NCBI RefSeq assembly: GCF_002201535.1
Contig: NZ_NIWW01000001.1
Span: 1 to 64,000, forward strand
Direction of reading: 5' to 3'
Origin: Lacimicrobium sp. SS2-24
GTDB taxonomy: Bacteria > Pseudomonadota > Gammaproteobacteria > Enterobacterales > Alteromonadaceae
DNA: 64,000 bases
Part shown: positions 34,119 to 45,520 of the stretch, piece by piece
Position numbering within the stretch: position 1 is the stretch's first letter
Layout of the letters: every line of letters begins with the position of its first letter
The notes under the pieces: generated by a model
The model's database searches: none
What the model was told of the DNA's origin: nothing
What the model saw: the letters and a program-made list of their open reading frames with translations, nothing else
Made by a program: the position numbers and the translations under genes

Positions 34119-36941
34119 ATGCTAGAAAGCGTGATGAAAGCATGGTGGGAATCATCTCACATGGCTGGTGGAAACGCTGCTTATATAGAAGAACTCTATG
34201 AAGCCTATCTGGATGATCCGAAGAGTGTTTCAGAGCAGTGGCGCGAAGTATTCGACCAGTTACCGAAAGTAAATGGTGTGGAGCTGGAGTCAAATCACAG
34301 CGAGATCAGGGAGCAGTTTCGCGCAATGGCGCAAATGGGGCCCATGAGTCGTGTCAGTGCAGCCCCCGCCGGCGCATCAGCCAGTGACCAGAAACAAGTC
34401 AAAGTGCTGCAGTTGATCAATGCCTTCCGCTTTCGTGGCCACCAACATGCCAACCTGGATCCCCTGGGGTTATGGAAACAGGAACGGGTCCGGGATCTTG
34501 AGCTTTCTCATCATGAACTGAGCGAGTCTGATTTCGATTCCAGCTTTAACGTGGGTTCCTATGCCATTGGCCAGGAAACCATGCCACTGGGAGAGCTGTT
34601 TAAGTCTTTGAATCGGACTTATTGTGGCTCTATCGGTGCAGAATACATGCACATCACGAACACCGAACAGAAACGTTGGTTGCAGCAGCGTTTTGAGTCG
34701 GTTCAGGCCCAGCCCACCTTCGAACGCGACACCAAAATTGGCATTCTCAAAGGCCTGGTTGCCGCCGATGGTATGGAAAAGTATCTCGGGTCTAAGTTCC
34801 CAGGTGCTAAACGCTTCTCACTGGAAGGTGGCGATGCGCTGATTCCCATGCTCAAGAATCTGATCAGTCATGCCGGCACAAACGGTGCAAAAGAAGTGGT
34901 TATCGGTATGGCGCACCGTGGCCGCTTAAATGTCCTGGTAAACGTACTGGGTAAGAATCCTTCGGTATTGTTTGACGAGTTTGCCGGTAAGCATGATGAG
35001 TCGCTGGGCTCGGGTGATGTGAAGTATCACGCCGGTTATTCATCTGACTTTGCAACGCCTGGTGGTAACGTGCACCTGGCCCTGGCGTTTAACCCATCGC
35101 ACCTTGAGATTGTGAATCCGGTGGTGATCGGATCCGTGCGCGCACGTCTTGACCGTCGTGGCTGCAAAGATGGATCGGCGGTACTGCCCGTGACCATTCA
35201 CGGTGACTCGGCCATTGCCGGTCAGGGCGTGGTGCAGGAAACCTTCAACATGTCACAGACGCGGGGCTTTGCCGTTGGCGGCACCGTACGCATTGTGATC
35301 AATAATCAGGTTGGCTTTACCACCTCCAAAATTGAGGACACCCGTTCTACGCAATACTGTACCGATATTGCCAAAATGGTGCAGGCACCGATTTTCCATG
35401 TGAATGCGGATGATCCTGAAGCGGTTGTGTTTGTCACCAACCTGGCGATCGATTATCGCAACACCTTCAAACGGGATGTGGTGATTGATTTGGTTTGTTA
35501 CCGTCGCCATGGTCACAACGAGGCCGATGAGCCGAGTGCGACCCAGCCGGTCATGTACAAAAAGATTAAGAAGCACCCTGTTGCCCGTCAGCTCTATGCT
35601 GATCAATTGATGGCGGAAGGGATCATTGAAAAACACGAGGCCGAGAAGCTGGTCAGCGATTACCGTGCGGCGCTGGATCACGGGGCTTGCGTGGTGGATG
35701 AATGGCGCCCGATGACCGAGCATTCCGTAGATTGGTCACCTTATATTGGTCATGACTGGGATACCCAGTATGACGGTAAGCTGTCAGTTGAAAAAATTAA
35801 GGCGCTGGGCGAGCGTATCTGTCACTTCCCTGAAGAGTTTGCGCTTAACTCGCGGGTGAAAAAACTGTATCAGGACAGAGCGGCCATGATCGCCGGTGAC
35901 AAAAAGCTGGACTGGGGTTGTGCAGAACTTCTGGCTTATGCCGCTATTGTCGATACAGGCAGTCGTATTCGTATCAGTGGTCAGGATTCAGGCCGAGGTA
36001 CCTTCTTCCATCGCCATGCGGTATTGCATAATCAGGAAGATGGTCAGACCTACATGCCATTGCAGCATGTCTCAGATGAGCAGGGGCCTATTGAGATTTA
36101 TGACTCTGTGTTATCTGAAGAAGCCGTTATGGCCTTTGAATATGGCTATTCCACAGCAGAGCCAGGGTGCCTGACAATCTGGGAAGCGCAGTTTGGTGAC
36201 TTTGCCAATGGCGCGCAGGTTGTTATCGATCAGTTCCTCAGTTCCGGTGAGCACAAATGGGGCCGTCTGTGCGGTTTGACCCTGTTGTTGCCCCATGGAT
36301 ACGAAGGGCAGGGGCCAGAGCACAGTTCTGCCCGTCTCGAACGCTTCTTGCAGTTATGTGCTGATCACAACTGGCAAATTTGCGTGCCATCCACACCAGC
36401 ACAGGTTTACAATATGCTGCGCCGGCAGATGGTGCGTCCAATGCGCCGTCCTCTGATTGTGATGTCGCCCAAGTCGCTGCTGAGACACGCGCAGGCGACG
36501 TCAACCTTAGAGGAACTCGCTGAGGGACAGTTTAAAAATGTTATCGGTGAAATTGACGATCTGGATCCTAAGAAGGTGAAACGGGTGGTCATGTGTTCCG
36601 GTAAAGTGTTTTACGATTTGCTCGATCAACGTCGTAAAAACGAACAGGATGATGTTGCCATTATCCGCATCGAGCAACTGTATCCGTTCCCCCATGACGA
36701 GATTGCAGAAGTCATCAAGCCCTATCAACATGTGAAAGATTGGGTATGGTGTCAGGAAGAGCCTCAGAACCAGGGGGCCTGGTACTGCAGTCAGCATCAT
36801 TTTTATGCTGCTATCCCGGATGGGACAAAATTAACTTATGCAGGGCGCTCTGCATCTGCTTCGCCAGCCGTAGGCTATGTTTCATTGCACAATCAGCAAC
36901 AAAAAGCGCTGGTTGATGATGCATTATCGATAAAGAAATAA
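34119..36941 (+). CDS. sucA: 2-oxoglutarate dehydrogenase E1 component
   Basis: The 940-residue thiamine diphosphate enzyme decarboxylates 2-oxoglutarate and passes the succinyl group to the lipoyl arm of SucB. The N-terminal E2-binding segment ([20 protein letters not shown]) is intact. [16 protein letters not shown] and [19 protein letters not shown] surround the cofactor and substrate sites, and [14 protein letters not shown] lies in the second half of the cofactor domain. Length is near the E. coli protein (933). The sucB gene follows after 10 bases. No E3 gene (lpd) is in the operon, so E3 is presumably supplied from a pyruvate dehydrogenase locus. Confidence 0.98.
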   Translation: MLESVMKAWWESSHMAGGNAAYIEELYEAYLDDPKSVSEQWREVFDQLPKVNGVELESNHSEIREQFRAMAQMGPMSRVSAAPAGASASDQKQVKVLQLINAFRFRGHQHANLDPLGLWKQERVRDLELSHHELSESDFDSSFNVGSYAIGQETMPLGELFKSLNRTYCGSIGAEYMHITNTEQKRWLQQRFESVQAQPTFERDTKIGILKGLVAADGMEKYLGSKFPGAKRFSLEGGDALIPMLKNLISHAGTNGAKEVVIGMAHRGRLNVLVNVLGKNPSVLFDEFAGKHDESLGSGDVKYHAGYSSDFATPGGNVHLALAFNPSHLEIVNPVVIGSVRARLDRRGCKDGSAVLPVTIHGDSAIAGQGVVQETFNMSQTRGFAVGGTVRIVINNQVGFTTSKIEDTRSTQYCTDIAKMVQAPIFHVNADDPEAVVFVTNLAIDYRNTFKRDVVIDLVCYRRHGHNEADEPSATQPVMYKKIKKHPVARQLYADQLMAEGIIEKHEAEKLVSDYRAALDHGACVVDEWRPMTEHSVDWSPYIGHDWDTQYDGKLSVEKIKALGERICHFPEEFALNSRVKKLYQDRAAMIAGDKKLDWGCAELLAYAAIVDTGSRIRISGQDSGRGTFFHRHAVLHNQEDGQTYMPLQHVSDEQGPIEIYDSVLSEEAVMAFEYGYSTAEPGCLTIWEAQFGDFANGAQVVIDQFLSSGEHKWGRLCGLTLLLPHGYEGQGPEHSSARLERFLQLCADHNWQICVPSTPAQVYNMLRRQMVRPMRRPLIVMSPKSLLRHAQATSTLEELAEGQFKNVIGEIDDLDPKKVKRVVMCSGKVFYDLLDQRRKNEQDDVAIIRIEQLYPFPHDEIAEVIKPYQHVKDWVWCQEEPQNQGAWYCSQHHFYAAIPDGTKLTYAGRSASASPAVGYVSLHNQQQKALVDDALSIKK

Positions 36942-36951
36942 AGGGACCACT

Positions 36952-38496
36952 ATGACCATTGAAATTAAAGTTCCGGTATTGCCCGAATCCGTGGCGGACG
37001 CCACTATTGCCACCTGGCACGTTAAGCCGGGTGACAGTGTTTCCCGAGATCAGAATCTGGTGGACATTGAGACCGACAAAGTGGTTCTTGAAGTGGTCGC
37101 GCCAGCCGATGGCGTGATTGGCGAAATCATCGAAGAAGAAGGCGCCACGGTGGGCGCCGAGCAGGTCATTGGTAAGCTGGACGAAGGTAAGTCTTCAGGC
37201 TCAACATCTGACAAGAGCTCATCTGATGACGATGATAGCGATGGTGACGATAAAGACACCGAAAAGAAAACCGCGTCCACCAGCGGCAAGGGCGAGAACA
37301 TGGAAATTAAGGTTCCTGTGTTACCCGAGTCAGTTGCCGATGCCACCATTGCCACTTGGCATGTAGAGCCTGGTGAGTCGGTGTCCAGAGATCAGAATCT
37401 GGTGGATATTGAAACCGATAAAGTGGTGTTGGAAGTGGTCGCCCCGGCAGATGGCTCAATTTCAGAGATTCTGGCCAAAGAAGGTGACACGGTTACCGCT
37501 GAAGAGGTGATTGCGAATTTCAGCGCCGGTGCCTCAGGTTCTGGCGCATCAAAAAGCAGCAAACAGGAAGAGAAGTCTGAAGCCGAGTCTGAGGAAGGGA
37601 GCAGCGATGCACTCAGCCCCTCGGTTCGTCGTTTGTTAGCCGAAAAAGGTGTGGATGCCGCGAAAGTTAAAGGGACCGGCAAAAACGGCCGTATCACTAA
37701 AGAGGACGTTGAAAAGTATCTGAAATCAGACAATACGTCTGGTGACAAAGCCTCAGGTGAACAGGCGACACCTGCTGCGGTAGCCGGTACCGCTGACCGT
37801 ACCGAAAAACGCGTACCGATGACACGCTTACGTAAGACGATTGCCAATCGCTTGCTTGAGGCGAAGAACTCTACAGCAATGCTGACCACCTTCAATGAAG
37901 TGAATATGAAGCCGGTAATGAGTCTGCGCAAACAGTATCAGGAAGCGTTCGAGAAGCGCCACGGTGTGCGTTTAGGCTTTATGTCGTTTTATGTTAAGGC
38001 CGTTGTCGAAGCCCTCAAGCGCTTCCCTGAGGTGAATGCTTCTATTGACGGTGATGACATCTGCTATCACAACTATTTTGATATCTCTATGGCGGTTTCT
38101 ACCCCACGTGGACTGGTGACACCGGTGCTGCGGGATTGCGATCAGTTGTCCATGGCCGATATTGAGAAAGGGATCAAGGATCTGGCCATCAAAGGCCGTG
38201 ACGGTAAGCTGTCGATGGCCGACCTGCAGGGAGGTAATTTCACCATTACCAATGGCGGTGTGTTTGGATCATTGATGTCAACGCCCATTATCAACCCGCC
38301 ACAAAGCGCTATCCTGGGCATGCATAAGATCCAGGATCGCCCCATGGCGGTGGACGGCAAGGTAGAAATTCTGCCAATGATGTATCTGGCATTGTCTTAT
38401 GATCACCGCATCATCGATGGTAAAGAATCGGTGGGCTTTTTGGTGACCATCAAAGAATTGCTGGAAGATCCCACACGTCTGTTGCTGGACGTGTAA
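36952..38496 (+). CDS. sucB: Dihydrolipoyl succinyltransferase E2, two lipoyl domains
   Basis: The 514-residue E2 core is longer than E. coli SucB (405) because the lipoyl domain is duplicated. Domain one is about residues 1-77 and domain two about 117-193. Each has [18 protein letters not shown] with the lipoylated lysine, and they differ at very few positions in their first 55 residues. A Ser/Asp-rich linker separates them. Then come the E1/E3-binding domain (about 222-258, [20 protein letters not shown]) and the catalytic domain ending with the acyltransferase motif [11 protein letters not shown]. An in-frame ATG at 37300 with an AAGGGCGAG stretch just upstream could start a single-lipoyl form of about 398 residues. 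Confidence 0.97.
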   Translation: MTIEIKVPVLPESVADATIATWHVKPGDSVSRDQNLVDIETDKVVLEVVAPADGVIGEIIEEEGATVGAEQVIGKLDEGKSSGSTSDKSSSDDDDSDGDDKDTEKKTASTSGKGENMEIKVPVLPESVADATIATWHVEPGESVSRDQNLVDIETDKVVLEVVAPADGSISEILAKEGDTVTAEEVIANFSAGASGSGASKSSKQEEKSEAESEEGSSDALSPSVRRLLAEKGVDAAKVKGTGKNGRITKEDVEKYLKSDNTSGDKASGEQATPAAVAGTADRTEKRVPMTRLRKTIANRLLEAKNSTAMLTTFNEVNMKPVMSLRKQYQEAFEKRHGVRLGFMSFYVKAVVEALKRFPEVNASIDGDDICYHNYFDISMAVSTPRGLVTPVLRDCDQLSMADIEKGIKDLAIKGRDGKLSMADLQGGNFTITNGGVFGSLMSTPIINPPQSAILGMHKIQDRPMAVDGKVEILPMMYLALSYDHRIIDGKESVGFLVTIKELLEDPTRLLLDV

Positions 38497-38504
38497 CGAA
38501 GTGA

Positions 38505-38742
38505 GTGATGTTGCTGGTGCAGCATCACCTAAGAACAGGCTCTGCTATGGTTAGTTGTAGCAGAGCAGCGTGCTTAGTTCGCTGATTGTTCTAAGTGCAC
38601 GCGGTTTAATTCAGTTGCTATTAGGCCGCGAACTGGGGGGGACCCCGCGAGCCGGCGCTGGTGCCGGATAACCCGCCGGAATGTGAATTTCGGTAAATTC
38701 TTACTGCATATGCAGTTTTTCGCAAAAAACGGAAAGAACACC
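38505..38742 (+). promoter_or_regulatory. Structured RNA region between sucB and sucC
   Basis: The 246-base gap contains a row of stable hairpins: 38505-38528 (ten pairs, loop TGGT), 38539-38566 (nine pairs, GCTCTGCTA/TAGCAGAGC) and 38568-38602 (GCGTGC/GCACGC with an inner TTAG/CTAA). A G+C-rich section at about 38635-38680 follows, with GGGG/CCCC and CCGGC/GCCGG pairings. None has a clear U-tail. Structured motifs upstream of suc genes are known in other proteobacteria. Whether this belongs to one of those classes cannot be told without a covariance search. It may also act as an mRNA processing or attenuation site. Confidence 0.5.
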
Positions 38743-39912
38743 ATGAACTTGCATGAATATCAGGGCAAAAAACTCTTTGCCGAATATGGTTTACCCGTTT
38801 CCGAAGGGTATGCTGCTGAGACTCCTCAGGCAGCAGTAGAAGCCGCAGAACGTATCGGCGGCAGTGAATGGGTGGTGAAATGCCAGGTGCACGCCGGTGG
38901 CCGTGGTAAGGCCGGCGGTGTCAAGCTGGTAAAAACCAAAGATGAAATTCGTCAGTTTGCTCAGCACTGGCTGGGTAAAAATCTGGTCACATATCAGACC
39001 GATGAGCATGGCCAACCGGTTAACAAAATCCTGGTTGAGTCCTGTACCAATATTGATAAAGAACTTTATCTGGGTGCAGTAGTGGACCGTGCCACTCGTC
39101 GTATTGTCTTTATGGCGTCTACTGAAGGCGGTGTGGAGATTGAGAAAGTTGCTGAAGAAACACCTGAGAAAATCCTCAAGGCAGCGGTTGATCCGCTGGT
39201 AGGTGCGCAACCTTATCAGGCCCGCGAAATTGCCTTTAAACTGGGTCTTGAAGGGGTTCAGGTTAAACAGTTCACTAAAATCTTCATGGGTCTGGCAAAG
39301 ATGTTTGAAGAGCTGGACGTGGCACTGATTGAAATTAACCCGCTGGTCATTACCAGTGATGGTGATCTGCACTGTCTGGATGCCAAGCTGGTTATCGACA
39401 GCAACGCGCTGTACCGTCAGCCTAAAGTCCAGGATATGCATGATCCGTCTCAGGAAGATGCTCGCGAAGCGCAGGCCGCCAAGTGGGAACTGAACTACGT
39501 TGCACTGGACGGTAATATCGGCTGTATGGTTAACGGTGCAGGCCTTGCTATGGGTACTATGGACATCGTTAAACTGCATGGCGGCGCGCCGGCTAACTTC
39601 CTTGATGTAGGGGGCGGTGCCACTAAAGAGCGTGTGACCGAGGCCTTTAAGATTATCCTGTCTGACAGCAATGTTCAGGCTGTATTGGTGAACATTTTTG
39701 GCGGTATCGTGCGTTGTGACATGATTGCTGAAGGTATCATTGGTGCGGTTGAAGAAGTTGGCGTCAATGTACCGGTTGTGGTGCGCCTGGAAGGTAACAA
39801 TGCTGAACTGGGCACACAGAAACTGGAAGAGTGTGAACTGAATATTATTGCCGCTACCAGTCTGACCGATGCAGCTGAGAAAGTGGTAGCCGCAGCGGGA
39901 GGTGCAGCATGA
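38743..39912 (+). CDS. sucC: ADP-forming succinate-CoA ligase subunit beta
   Basis: The 389-residue subunit has an ATP-grasp fold. It starts [20 protein letters not shown], with [17 protein letters not shown] at the nucleotide site and [14 protein letters not shown] near the C-terminus. With SucD it converts succinyl-CoA, ADP and phosphate to succinate, CoA and ATP. The frame is open upstream to 38683. The ATG at 38743 is chosen because it gives the conserved N-terminus and has GGAAAGAAC before it. Its end overlaps sucD by four bases. Confidence 0.98.
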   Translation: MNLHEYQGKKLFAEYGLPVSEGYAAETPQAAVEAAERIGGSEWVVKCQVHAGGRGKAGGVKLVKTKDEIRQFAQHWLGKNLVTYQTDEHGQPVNKILVESCTNIDKELYLGAVVDRATRRIVFMASTEGGVEIEKVAEETPEKILKAAVDPLVGAQPYQAREIAFKLGLEGVQVKQFTKIFMGLAKMFEELDVALIEINPLVITSDGDLHCLDAKLVIDSNALYRQPKVQDMHDPSQEDAREAQAAKWELNYVALDGNIGCMVNGAGLAMGTMDIVKLHGGAPANFLDVGGGATKERVTEAFKIILSDSNVQAVLVNIFGGIVRCDMIAEGIIGAVEEVGVNVPVVVRLEGNNAELGTQKLEECELNIIAATSLTDAAEKVVAAAGGAA

Positions 39913-40781
39913 GCGTCTTGATTGATAAAAACACCAAAGTGATTTGCCAGGGCTTTACCGGCGGTCAGGGAACATTCCACTCTGAACAGGCCATTGCTTA
40001 TGGCACACAAATGGTTGGTGGTGTAACGCCCGGCAAAGGCGGTACTGAGCATCTTGGTTTGCCTGTCTTTAACACCGTGCGTGAAGCTGTTGAAGCAACA
40101 GGTGCAACGGCCTCTGTTATTTATGTACCAGCGCCATTTTGTAAAGACTCGATTGTTGAAGCGGCAGATGCCGGTATCGAACTGATCGTATGTATTACGG
40201 AAGGTATTCCCACCATCGATATGCTGTATGTAAAAGAGTATATCGCGCAAAAAGGTGTGCGCATGATTGGTCCAAACTGCCCGGGCGTGATCACACCCGA
40301 TGAGTGCAAGATTGGTATCATGCCAGGTCATATCCACAAAGCCGGTAAGGTTGGCATTGTGTCCCGCTCAGGTACCTTGACTTATGAAGCCGTCAAGCAA
40401 ACGACCGATGAAGGCTTTGGCCAGTCTACCTGTGTAGGCATCGGTGGCGATCCAATCCCGGGCTCTAACTTTATCGACATTCTCGAGCTGTTCGAGAAAG
40501 ATGCCAAGACAGAAGCCATTGTTATGATTGGTGAGATCGGTGGTACCGCAGAAGAAGAAGCGGCAGCTTACATTAAGGATCACGTCACTAAGCCTGTGGT
40601 ATCTTACATCGCCGGTGTAACGGCACCTCCAGGTAAGCGTATGGGCCATGCCGGTGCGATTATCTCTGGTGGTAAAGGAACCGCTGATGAGAAATTCAAG
40701 GCGCTGCAGGATGCTGGTGTGACGACCGTGCGTTCACTGGCAGACATTGGTAAAGCATTGCGCGAAGCGACAGGTTGGTAA
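39909..40781 (+). CDS. sucD: Succinate-CoA ligase subunit alpha
   Basis: The 290-residue subunit has an N-terminal CoA-binding Rossmann domain ([19 protein letters not shown]). The phosphorylated catalytic histidine is near the end ([20 protein letters not shown]). The [10 protein letters not shown]-like segment [14 protein letters not shown] binds the phosphate. It overlaps sucC (ATGA) and is followed by a strong terminator, which ends the sdh-suc operon. Confidence 0.98.
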   Translation: MSVLIDKNTKVICQGFTGGQGTFHSEQAIAYGTQMVGGVTPGKGGTEHLGLPVFNTVREAVEATGATASVIYVPAPFCKDSIVEAADAGIELIVCITEGIPTIDMLYVKEYIAQKGVRMIGPNCPGVITPDECKIGIMPGHIHKAGKVGIVSRSGTLTYEAVKQTTDEGFGQSTCVGIGGDPIPGSNFIDILELFEKDAKTEAIVMIGEIGGTAEEEAAAYIKDHVTKPVVSYIAGVTAPPGKRMGHAGAIISGGKGTADEKFKALQDAGVTTVRSLADIGKALREATGW

Positions 40782-40803
40782 TCATCACCTGAGTGTGAAA
40801 CGC

Positions 40804-40832
40804 CAAAAAACCCGCTTCGGCGGGTTTTTTTA
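40804..40832 (+). terminator. Terminator of the sdh-suc operon
   Basis: AAAACCCGC and GCGGGTTTT around a TTCG tetraloop, followed by further T residues, 23 bases after the sucD stop. Confidence 0.95.
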
Positions 40833-41104
40833 TGCGTGTATCGTCCCTGATACTCACCCGATTCGCGGGTTCACTAAAGCCGTCCTAAAGTTCTCCCGGA
40901 ATTTGAATGTTCCCTGGCCGGGAACACGAGAAAGTGCGCAGTGCTCTTTGATAAAATTAAACGATCACGTTGATGAAGTTTTAAAAACATGGTTTTAGGT
41001 ACATTCACCGGTAATGTCTTGTTGTTCGTCTTTATGGTGGTTGCAGGACTGACCAGTTAACAGCATACTGAGGAATGTTAATGAAACGTTAAGGAGACAG
41101 GCCA
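40833..41104. other. Intergenic region upstream of the penicillin-acylase-like gene
   Basis: No gene is firmly supported. A 23-codon hydrophobic frame at 40989-41060 (MVLGTFTGNVLLFVFMVVAG) ends 44 bases before the next gene but lacks a clear ribosome binding site. TTAAGGAGACAGGCCA directly before 41105 is the ribosome binding site of the next gene. Confidence 0.4.
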
Positions 41105-43660
41105 ATGCCATCAACGACACACGCAGGATTTCGCTATTCCCTTATCACTCTGACAATGCTGGGGCTTACCGGTTGTCTGGGAAGTGACAGCACTGAGTTG
41201 CCAACACCCACGCCACCGCCCACCGGCGCACCTGCACCGGCCCCGGAGCCTGAGCCTTTACCCGAGCAGCCTGAGCTCAGTACCTTTGCACCTGACGGCG
41301 AGCCCGTTGCCGCCAGCATTACCTGGACGGATTATGGTGTGCCCTATGTTAAAGCCGATAACCTGGAAGGACTGGGATATGGTGTGGGCTATGCTTTTGC
41401 GAATGACAATATCTGTATTCTGGCTGACCAAATCATTAAGTTTAACGCGCAACGTTCACGGTTTTTTGGTCCTCACACACCCGGTACACAAGACAATGCC
41501 AACCTGATAAACGATTTTGGTTTCAAGGCGTTGGGGATACGCGACAATGCCGAGCAGCAGTATGATGACATGTCTGAACAAACCCGAGCACTGCTTGAGG
41601 GATATGCGCAGGGGTACAATGAATATCTCTCTACCACAGGGGTGAGTAATATAGATCCCGGATGTGCCGGACAGCCCTGGGTACAGCCAATCAGTGCCGT
41701 GGATTTGCTCACCTATGCTCAGGGGGTTGCACTGTTGCCTGGCGCCAGTAATTTTGTCGGCGCCATGTTTATTGCAGCCCCTCCGGGGCAGTCCTTTGCC
41801 CCTGTACCTGCGGCCGCAGGTCAGCTCCCGGATTCGATGAAGTTTGATGTGCAGGTTAATGGTATTCCTGATCCTAATCCCACAGAAGCCGGGTCAAATG
41901 GGTGGGCATTGGGTAAAGACCTCACTTCGAACGGGCAGGGGATGTTGCTCGCTAACCCTCATTTTCCCCATACAGGCAATCAGCGCTTTTGGCAGTTTGG
42001 TACGGAAATCCCCGGACAGCTGAAAGTGGTGGGCGGCTCACTATCGGGCATGCCCGGCATTATCAATATTGGTTTCAATGAGCATGTGGCCTGGACCCAT
42101 ACCTTCTCGACAGCCGATCACTTTGTTTTACACCGTTTGAACCTGAATCCGGCGGATGCTTCGGGTACCAGTTATATGATCGATGGCGAGCCGGTGGATA
42201 TGACCAGCAAAACCATACAAGTGGAGGTGGCAGTGGCACCTGGTGTCACCACAACGCTACAAAAAACCAGTTATTACAGCGAGTTTGGCCCGCTCATTGT
42301 CGTGCCGGGAGCGCTGCCCTGGGGCACCGACTTTACCGGTGAGAAGGTGGCGTTTGCCATTAAAGATGCCAATTTGCCCAATTTCGATATTTTCGATCAC
42401 TGGTTGGGGTTAAACCGTGCCCGCAATATCGAAGAGTATAAAGAGGTATTCCAGCAACGCACCGGTATTGTGTTTAACAATGCGATGGCCACAGACAAGG
42501 ATGGCAATGCTTTTTATATCGACGGTTCTTCTGTGCCCAATTTGTCAGAAGAGGCGGTAAGTGCCTGGTCATCAGACGTGTTTTATCAGAGTTTCAGTCA
42601 GGAAGCGGGATTGCCCATCGTGCCGGGTAACTCCAGTTTATACCTTTCCCAGGGCACCATGGGGTACGAACGTGCACCTAAATTGTCACGCACGGACTTT
42701 GTGCAAAACTCCAATAACAGCTATTGGCTGACCAACCCCGCTGAGCCTATTACCGATGTGCCGCTACTGTATGGCACCACCAATACACAGCAGACATTGC
42801 GCTCGAGAATGGGGCAGAAGATGCTGGCCGAAGGTGGTTCCGATAATGGGTTATTTACCCTCGCGGATCTGCGCGATGCGCTGACTAATAATCGCAATTA
42901 TCTGGGTGAAGCAATCCTTGATAGCCTACTGGCAGCCTGTACCGCCAGAGGAGATGAAGGCGTACTGGTCGACGGACAGAGCGTCAGTATCGCACCTGCC
43001 TGTGATGCACTGGCTATGTGGGATGGGCGTATGAACCTGGACAGTGCCGGGGCCATGATGTTCCGTGAATTTGCGACGGAGTTTGCCAATGATCCGCAAT
43101 GGCAGGTGCCATTCAATCCGCAGGATCCGGTCAACACCCCAAGAGATATCAAAGTTAACGAAACGGTTATGCAGCAACTGGCTGTGGCCATGCTGAGAAT
43201 TCAGAACGCCGGACTGGAGGTGGATGCCACATTGGGCGAAGTACAGTTTGTGGAACGCAGTCTGCCTGATGGTAGTGCCTCCGGGATACGTTTGCCCTGG
43301 GCCGGTGCCAATAATGTGGAAGGGGGCTTTAATGTGTATCGCTCCAACATGGCAAATGATGGTCTGATTCTGCCTCGCCATACCTATCCGCTGTTGCCGG
43401 GCTCACAATTGAGTGAAGAGGGGCAGGGTTACCATATTACTTATGGTTCAAGCTGGAAGTTTGTGATGGCGTTTACAGAACAGGGGCCGCAGGCAGAAGG
43501 CATTCTGACCTATTCACAATCCAGAAATCTGTTTTCCGACCATTACTCAGATCAGACGCAATTGTATTCTCAGCAACCGCAGCTAAGGCCGATTCACTTT
43601 ACCACAGAGGATATTGAAGCCAATGCGATTAAGACGCTGACCTTAAGTTCACAAGAATAA
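41105..43660 (+). CDS. Penicillin acylase family Ntn-hydrolase, lipoprotein
   Basis: The 851-residue product has a lipoprotein signal (LTMLGLTGC, cysteine at about residue 24). A proline-rich spacer follows (TPTPPPTGAPAPAPEPEP, about 34-53), and then the N-terminal nucleophile hydrolase core. The predicted self-cleavage and catalytic serine is Ser264 in EAGSNGWALGKDL. The asparagine/tyrosine region QNSNNSYWLTNPAEP around residue 540 is also typical. Members cleave amide bonds of penicillins, acyl-homoserine lactones, or linear and cyclic lipopeptides (PvdQ, aculeacin acylase, cephalosporin acylase). The substrate is unknown here. The spacer and lipid anchor suggest a periplasmic or surface location. 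A terminator follows. Confidence 0.9.
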   Translation: MPSTTHAGFRYSLITLTMLGLTGCLGSDSTELPTPTPPPTGAPAPAPEPEPLPEQPELSTFAPDGEPVAASITWTDYGVPYVKADNLEGLGYGVGYAFANDNICILADQIIKFNAQRSRFFGPHTPGTQDNANLINDFGFKALGIRDNAEQQYDDMSEQTRALLEGYAQGYNEYLSTTGVSNIDPGCAGQPWVQPISAVDLLTYAQGVALLPGASNFVGAMFIAAPPGQSFAPVPAAAGQLPDSMKFDVQVNGIPDPNPTEAGSNGWALGKDLTSNGQGMLLANPHFPHTGNQRFWQFGTEIPGQLKVVGGSLSGMPGIINIGFNEHVAWTHTFSTADHFVLHRLNLNPADASGTSYMIDGEPVDMTSKTIQVEVAVAPGVTTTLQKTSYYSEFGPLIVVPGALPWGTDFTGEKVAFAIKDANLPNFDIFDHWLGLNRARNIEEYKEVFQQRTGIVFNNAMATDKDGNAFYIDGSSVPNLSEEAVSAWSSDVFYQSFSQEAGLPIVPGNSSLYLSQGTMGYERAPKLSRTDFVQNSNNSYWLTNPAEPITDVPLLYGTTNTQQTLRSRMGQKMLAEGGSDNGLFTLADLRDALTNNRNYLGEAILDSLLAACTARGDEGVLVDGQSVSIAPACDALAMWDGRMNLDSAGAMMFREFATEFANDPQWQVPFNPQDPVNTPRDIKVNETVMQQLAVAMLRIQNAGLEVDATLGEVQFVERSLPDGSASGIRLPWAGANNVEGGFNVYRSNMANDGLILPRHTYPLLPGSQLSEEGQGYHITYGSSWKFVMAFTEQGPQAEGILTYSQSRNLFSDHYSDQTQLYSQQPQLRPIHFTTEDIEANAIKTLTLSSQE

Positions 43661-43683
43661 TGTATAAAGGTTAAGCATTTATA

Positions 43684-43714
43684 AAAAACGCCGGTTGTCA
43701 GACCGGCGTTTTGT
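43684..43714 (+). terminator. Terminator after the acylase gene
   Basis: AACGCCGGT (43687-43695) pairs with ACCGGCGTT (43702-43710). It is preceded by A and followed by TTGTTTT, so it may work in both directions. Confidence 0.85.
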
Positions 43715-43815
43715 TTTCAGCTGAGAGCTGCTGGCGGCAAGCATGCGGTGCTCTGACGAAAATTAACTGTTACAATCGGCGTTTTGTTTCTTTATGCACT
43801 GTTATAGGGGTTCAG

Positions 43816-45477
43816 ATGGCCGAGACTGATGTGCGTCCGTCCAATTTTATTCGTCAAATAATCGACAAAGATCTGGCTGAAGGTAAGCACCAGCAGATCC
43901 ACACCCGTTTCCCTCCGGAGCCAAACGGTTACCTGCATATTGGCCACGCCAAATCCATTTGCCTGAATTTCGGTTTGGCAGAGGATTATCAGGGGCTGTG
44001 CAATTTGCGCTTCGACGACACCAACCCGGAGAAGGAGAACATCGATTTTGTTAATTCGATCAAAGACGATGTTCACTGGTTGGGTTTTGACTGGCATGGT
44101 TCAGAACGATACTCATCGGGGTATTTTGAACAACTGCACGGCTTTGCCATTGAGTTGATTGAGAAGGGGCTGGCCTATGTGGATTTTTCTGCCCAGGACA
44201 AAATGCGGGAAATGCGGGGTACGCTCAAACAACCTGGCGTGAACAGTCCTTATCGTGATACATCGGTTGAAGAAAACCTGACTCACTTTGAAAAGATGAC
44301 CGCCGGAGAGTATCAGGAAGGGCAGTGCGTACTGCGTGCTAAGATTGATATGGCGTCTCCTTTTATGTGCATGCGTGATCCGGCCATTTACCGGGTTCGC
44401 TTCGCCCACCATCACCAGACCGGTGACAAATGGTGCGTGTATCCTATGTACGACTTTACCCACTGTATCTCTGATGCCATTGAGGGGATCACGCATTCTC
44501 TGTGTACCCTGGAGTTTCAGGATAACCGACGGCTGTATGACTGGGTGCTGGATAACATCACCATTGATGCCAGACCCAGGCAGTATGAGTTTTCCAGGCT
44601 GAATCTTGAGTACACTGTGCTGAGCAAGCGAAAGCTAATTCAACTGGTTAGTGAGAAACATGTGGATGGCTGGGACGATCCTCGCATGCCAACCATTGCA
44701 GGACTGCGTCGTCGTGGCTATACCCCTGCGTCCATTCGCGAATTCTGTAAGCGCATTGGCGTGACCAAAATGGACAATATGGTGGAAATGGGGGTGCTTG
44801 AATCCTGTATCCGTGATGATCTTAATCAGCATGCCGCCAGAGCGATGGCGGTATTGGACCCGGTTAAAGTGGTCATCGAAAACTACCCGCAAGATAAAAC
44901 CGAGATCCTGACCGCGCCGAATCATCCTTCTGATGAGTCCATGGGGACGAGAGAAATACCCTTTAGCCGCGAGCTTTACATCGAACGCGAAGATTTCCGT
45001 GAAGAAGCGAATAAGAAGTTCAAGCGTCTGGTGCTGGGCAAAGAGGTGCGTCTGCGCAATGCCTTTTTCCTCAAAGCCGAGCGCGTGGATAAGGATGAAC
45101 AGGGCAATGTTCAGACCATTTATTGTACCTACGATGCGGACACCCTGGGTAAAGATCCGGCAGATGGCCGCAAAGCCAAAGGCGTGATTCACTGGGTCAG
45201 TGCTGAACATGGCGTACCGGCAGAAATACGCCTCTATGATCGCTTGTTCAAAGTACCTAACCCGGCGGCTGAGGAGAACCTCACACAAAGCCTGAATCCT
45301 GACTCACTCAGCATTGTGGAGGGTGTTGTCGAACCGAGTCTGGTGGATGCTGAACCGGGTAAAGCGTTGCAATTTGAGCGTATTGGGTATTTCTGCAAAG
45401 ACAAGCACGCCAGTAACCTGGTATTCAACCGTACTGTCAGTTTGCGGGATACCTGGGCGAAGATAGAAGGACAGTGA
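43816..45477 (+). CDS. glnS: Glutaminyl-tRNA synthetase
   Basis: The 553-residue class I synthetase charges tRNA-Gln. The HIGH motif is in [20 protein letters not shown] near residue 41, and the KMSKS equivalent is [11 protein letters not shown] around residue 272. The two C-terminal anticodon-binding beta barrels ([24 protein letters not shown]) are complete. The frame is open upstream to 43711 across the preceding terminator. The ATG at 43816 ([12 protein letters not shown]) with GGGG upstream is the natural start and gives the E. coli length (554). Confidence 0.97.
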   Translation: MAETDVRPSNFIRQIIDKDLAEGKHQQIHTRFPPEPNGYLHIGHAKSICLNFGLAEDYQGLCNLRFDDTNPEKENIDFVNSIKDDVHWLGFDWHGSERYSSGYFEQLHGFAIELIEKGLAYVDFSAQDKMREMRGTLKQPGVNSPYRDTSVEENLTHFEKMTAGEYQEGQCVLRAKIDMASPFMCMRDPAIYRVRFAHHHQTGDKWCVYPMYDFTHCISDAIEGITHSLCTLEFQDNRRLYDWVLDNITIDARPRQYEFSRLNLEYTVLSKRKLIQLVSEKHVDGWDDPRMPTIAGLRRRGYTPASIREFCKRIGVTKMDNMVEMGVLESCIRDDLNQHAARAMAVLDPVKVVIENYPQDKTEILTAPNHPSDESMGTREIPFSRELYIEREDFREEANKKFKRLVLGKEVRLRNAFFLKAERVDKDEQGNVQTIYCTYDADTLGKDPADGRKAKGVIHWVSAEHGVPAEIRLYDRLFKVPNPAAEENLTQSLNPDSLSIVEGVVEPSLVDAEPGKALQFERIGYFCKDKHASNLVFNRTVSLRDTWAKIEGQ

Positions 45478-45499
45478 AACAGGTATCCGTTTTCAGAAG

Positions 45500-45512
45500 T
45501 CAGTTATCAGTG
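45500..45512. repeat. Short dispersed repeat unit TCAGTTATCAGTG
   Basis: The same 13 bases recur exactly at 50385-50397, again in the gap between two convergent genes. See the 27-base inverted repeat at 50369-50428. Confidence 0.45.
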
Positions 45513-45520
45513 AAAACAGA

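Noticed and set aside
38635-38690. tRNA or known riboswitch in the GC-rich part of the sucC leader
   Set aside because: No cloverleaf or recognised aptamer consensus could be drawn by eye.
40989-41060. 23-codon hydrophobic frame before the acylase gene
   Set aside because: No clear ribosome binding site and too short to separate from chance; kept only as a remark in the intergenic entry.
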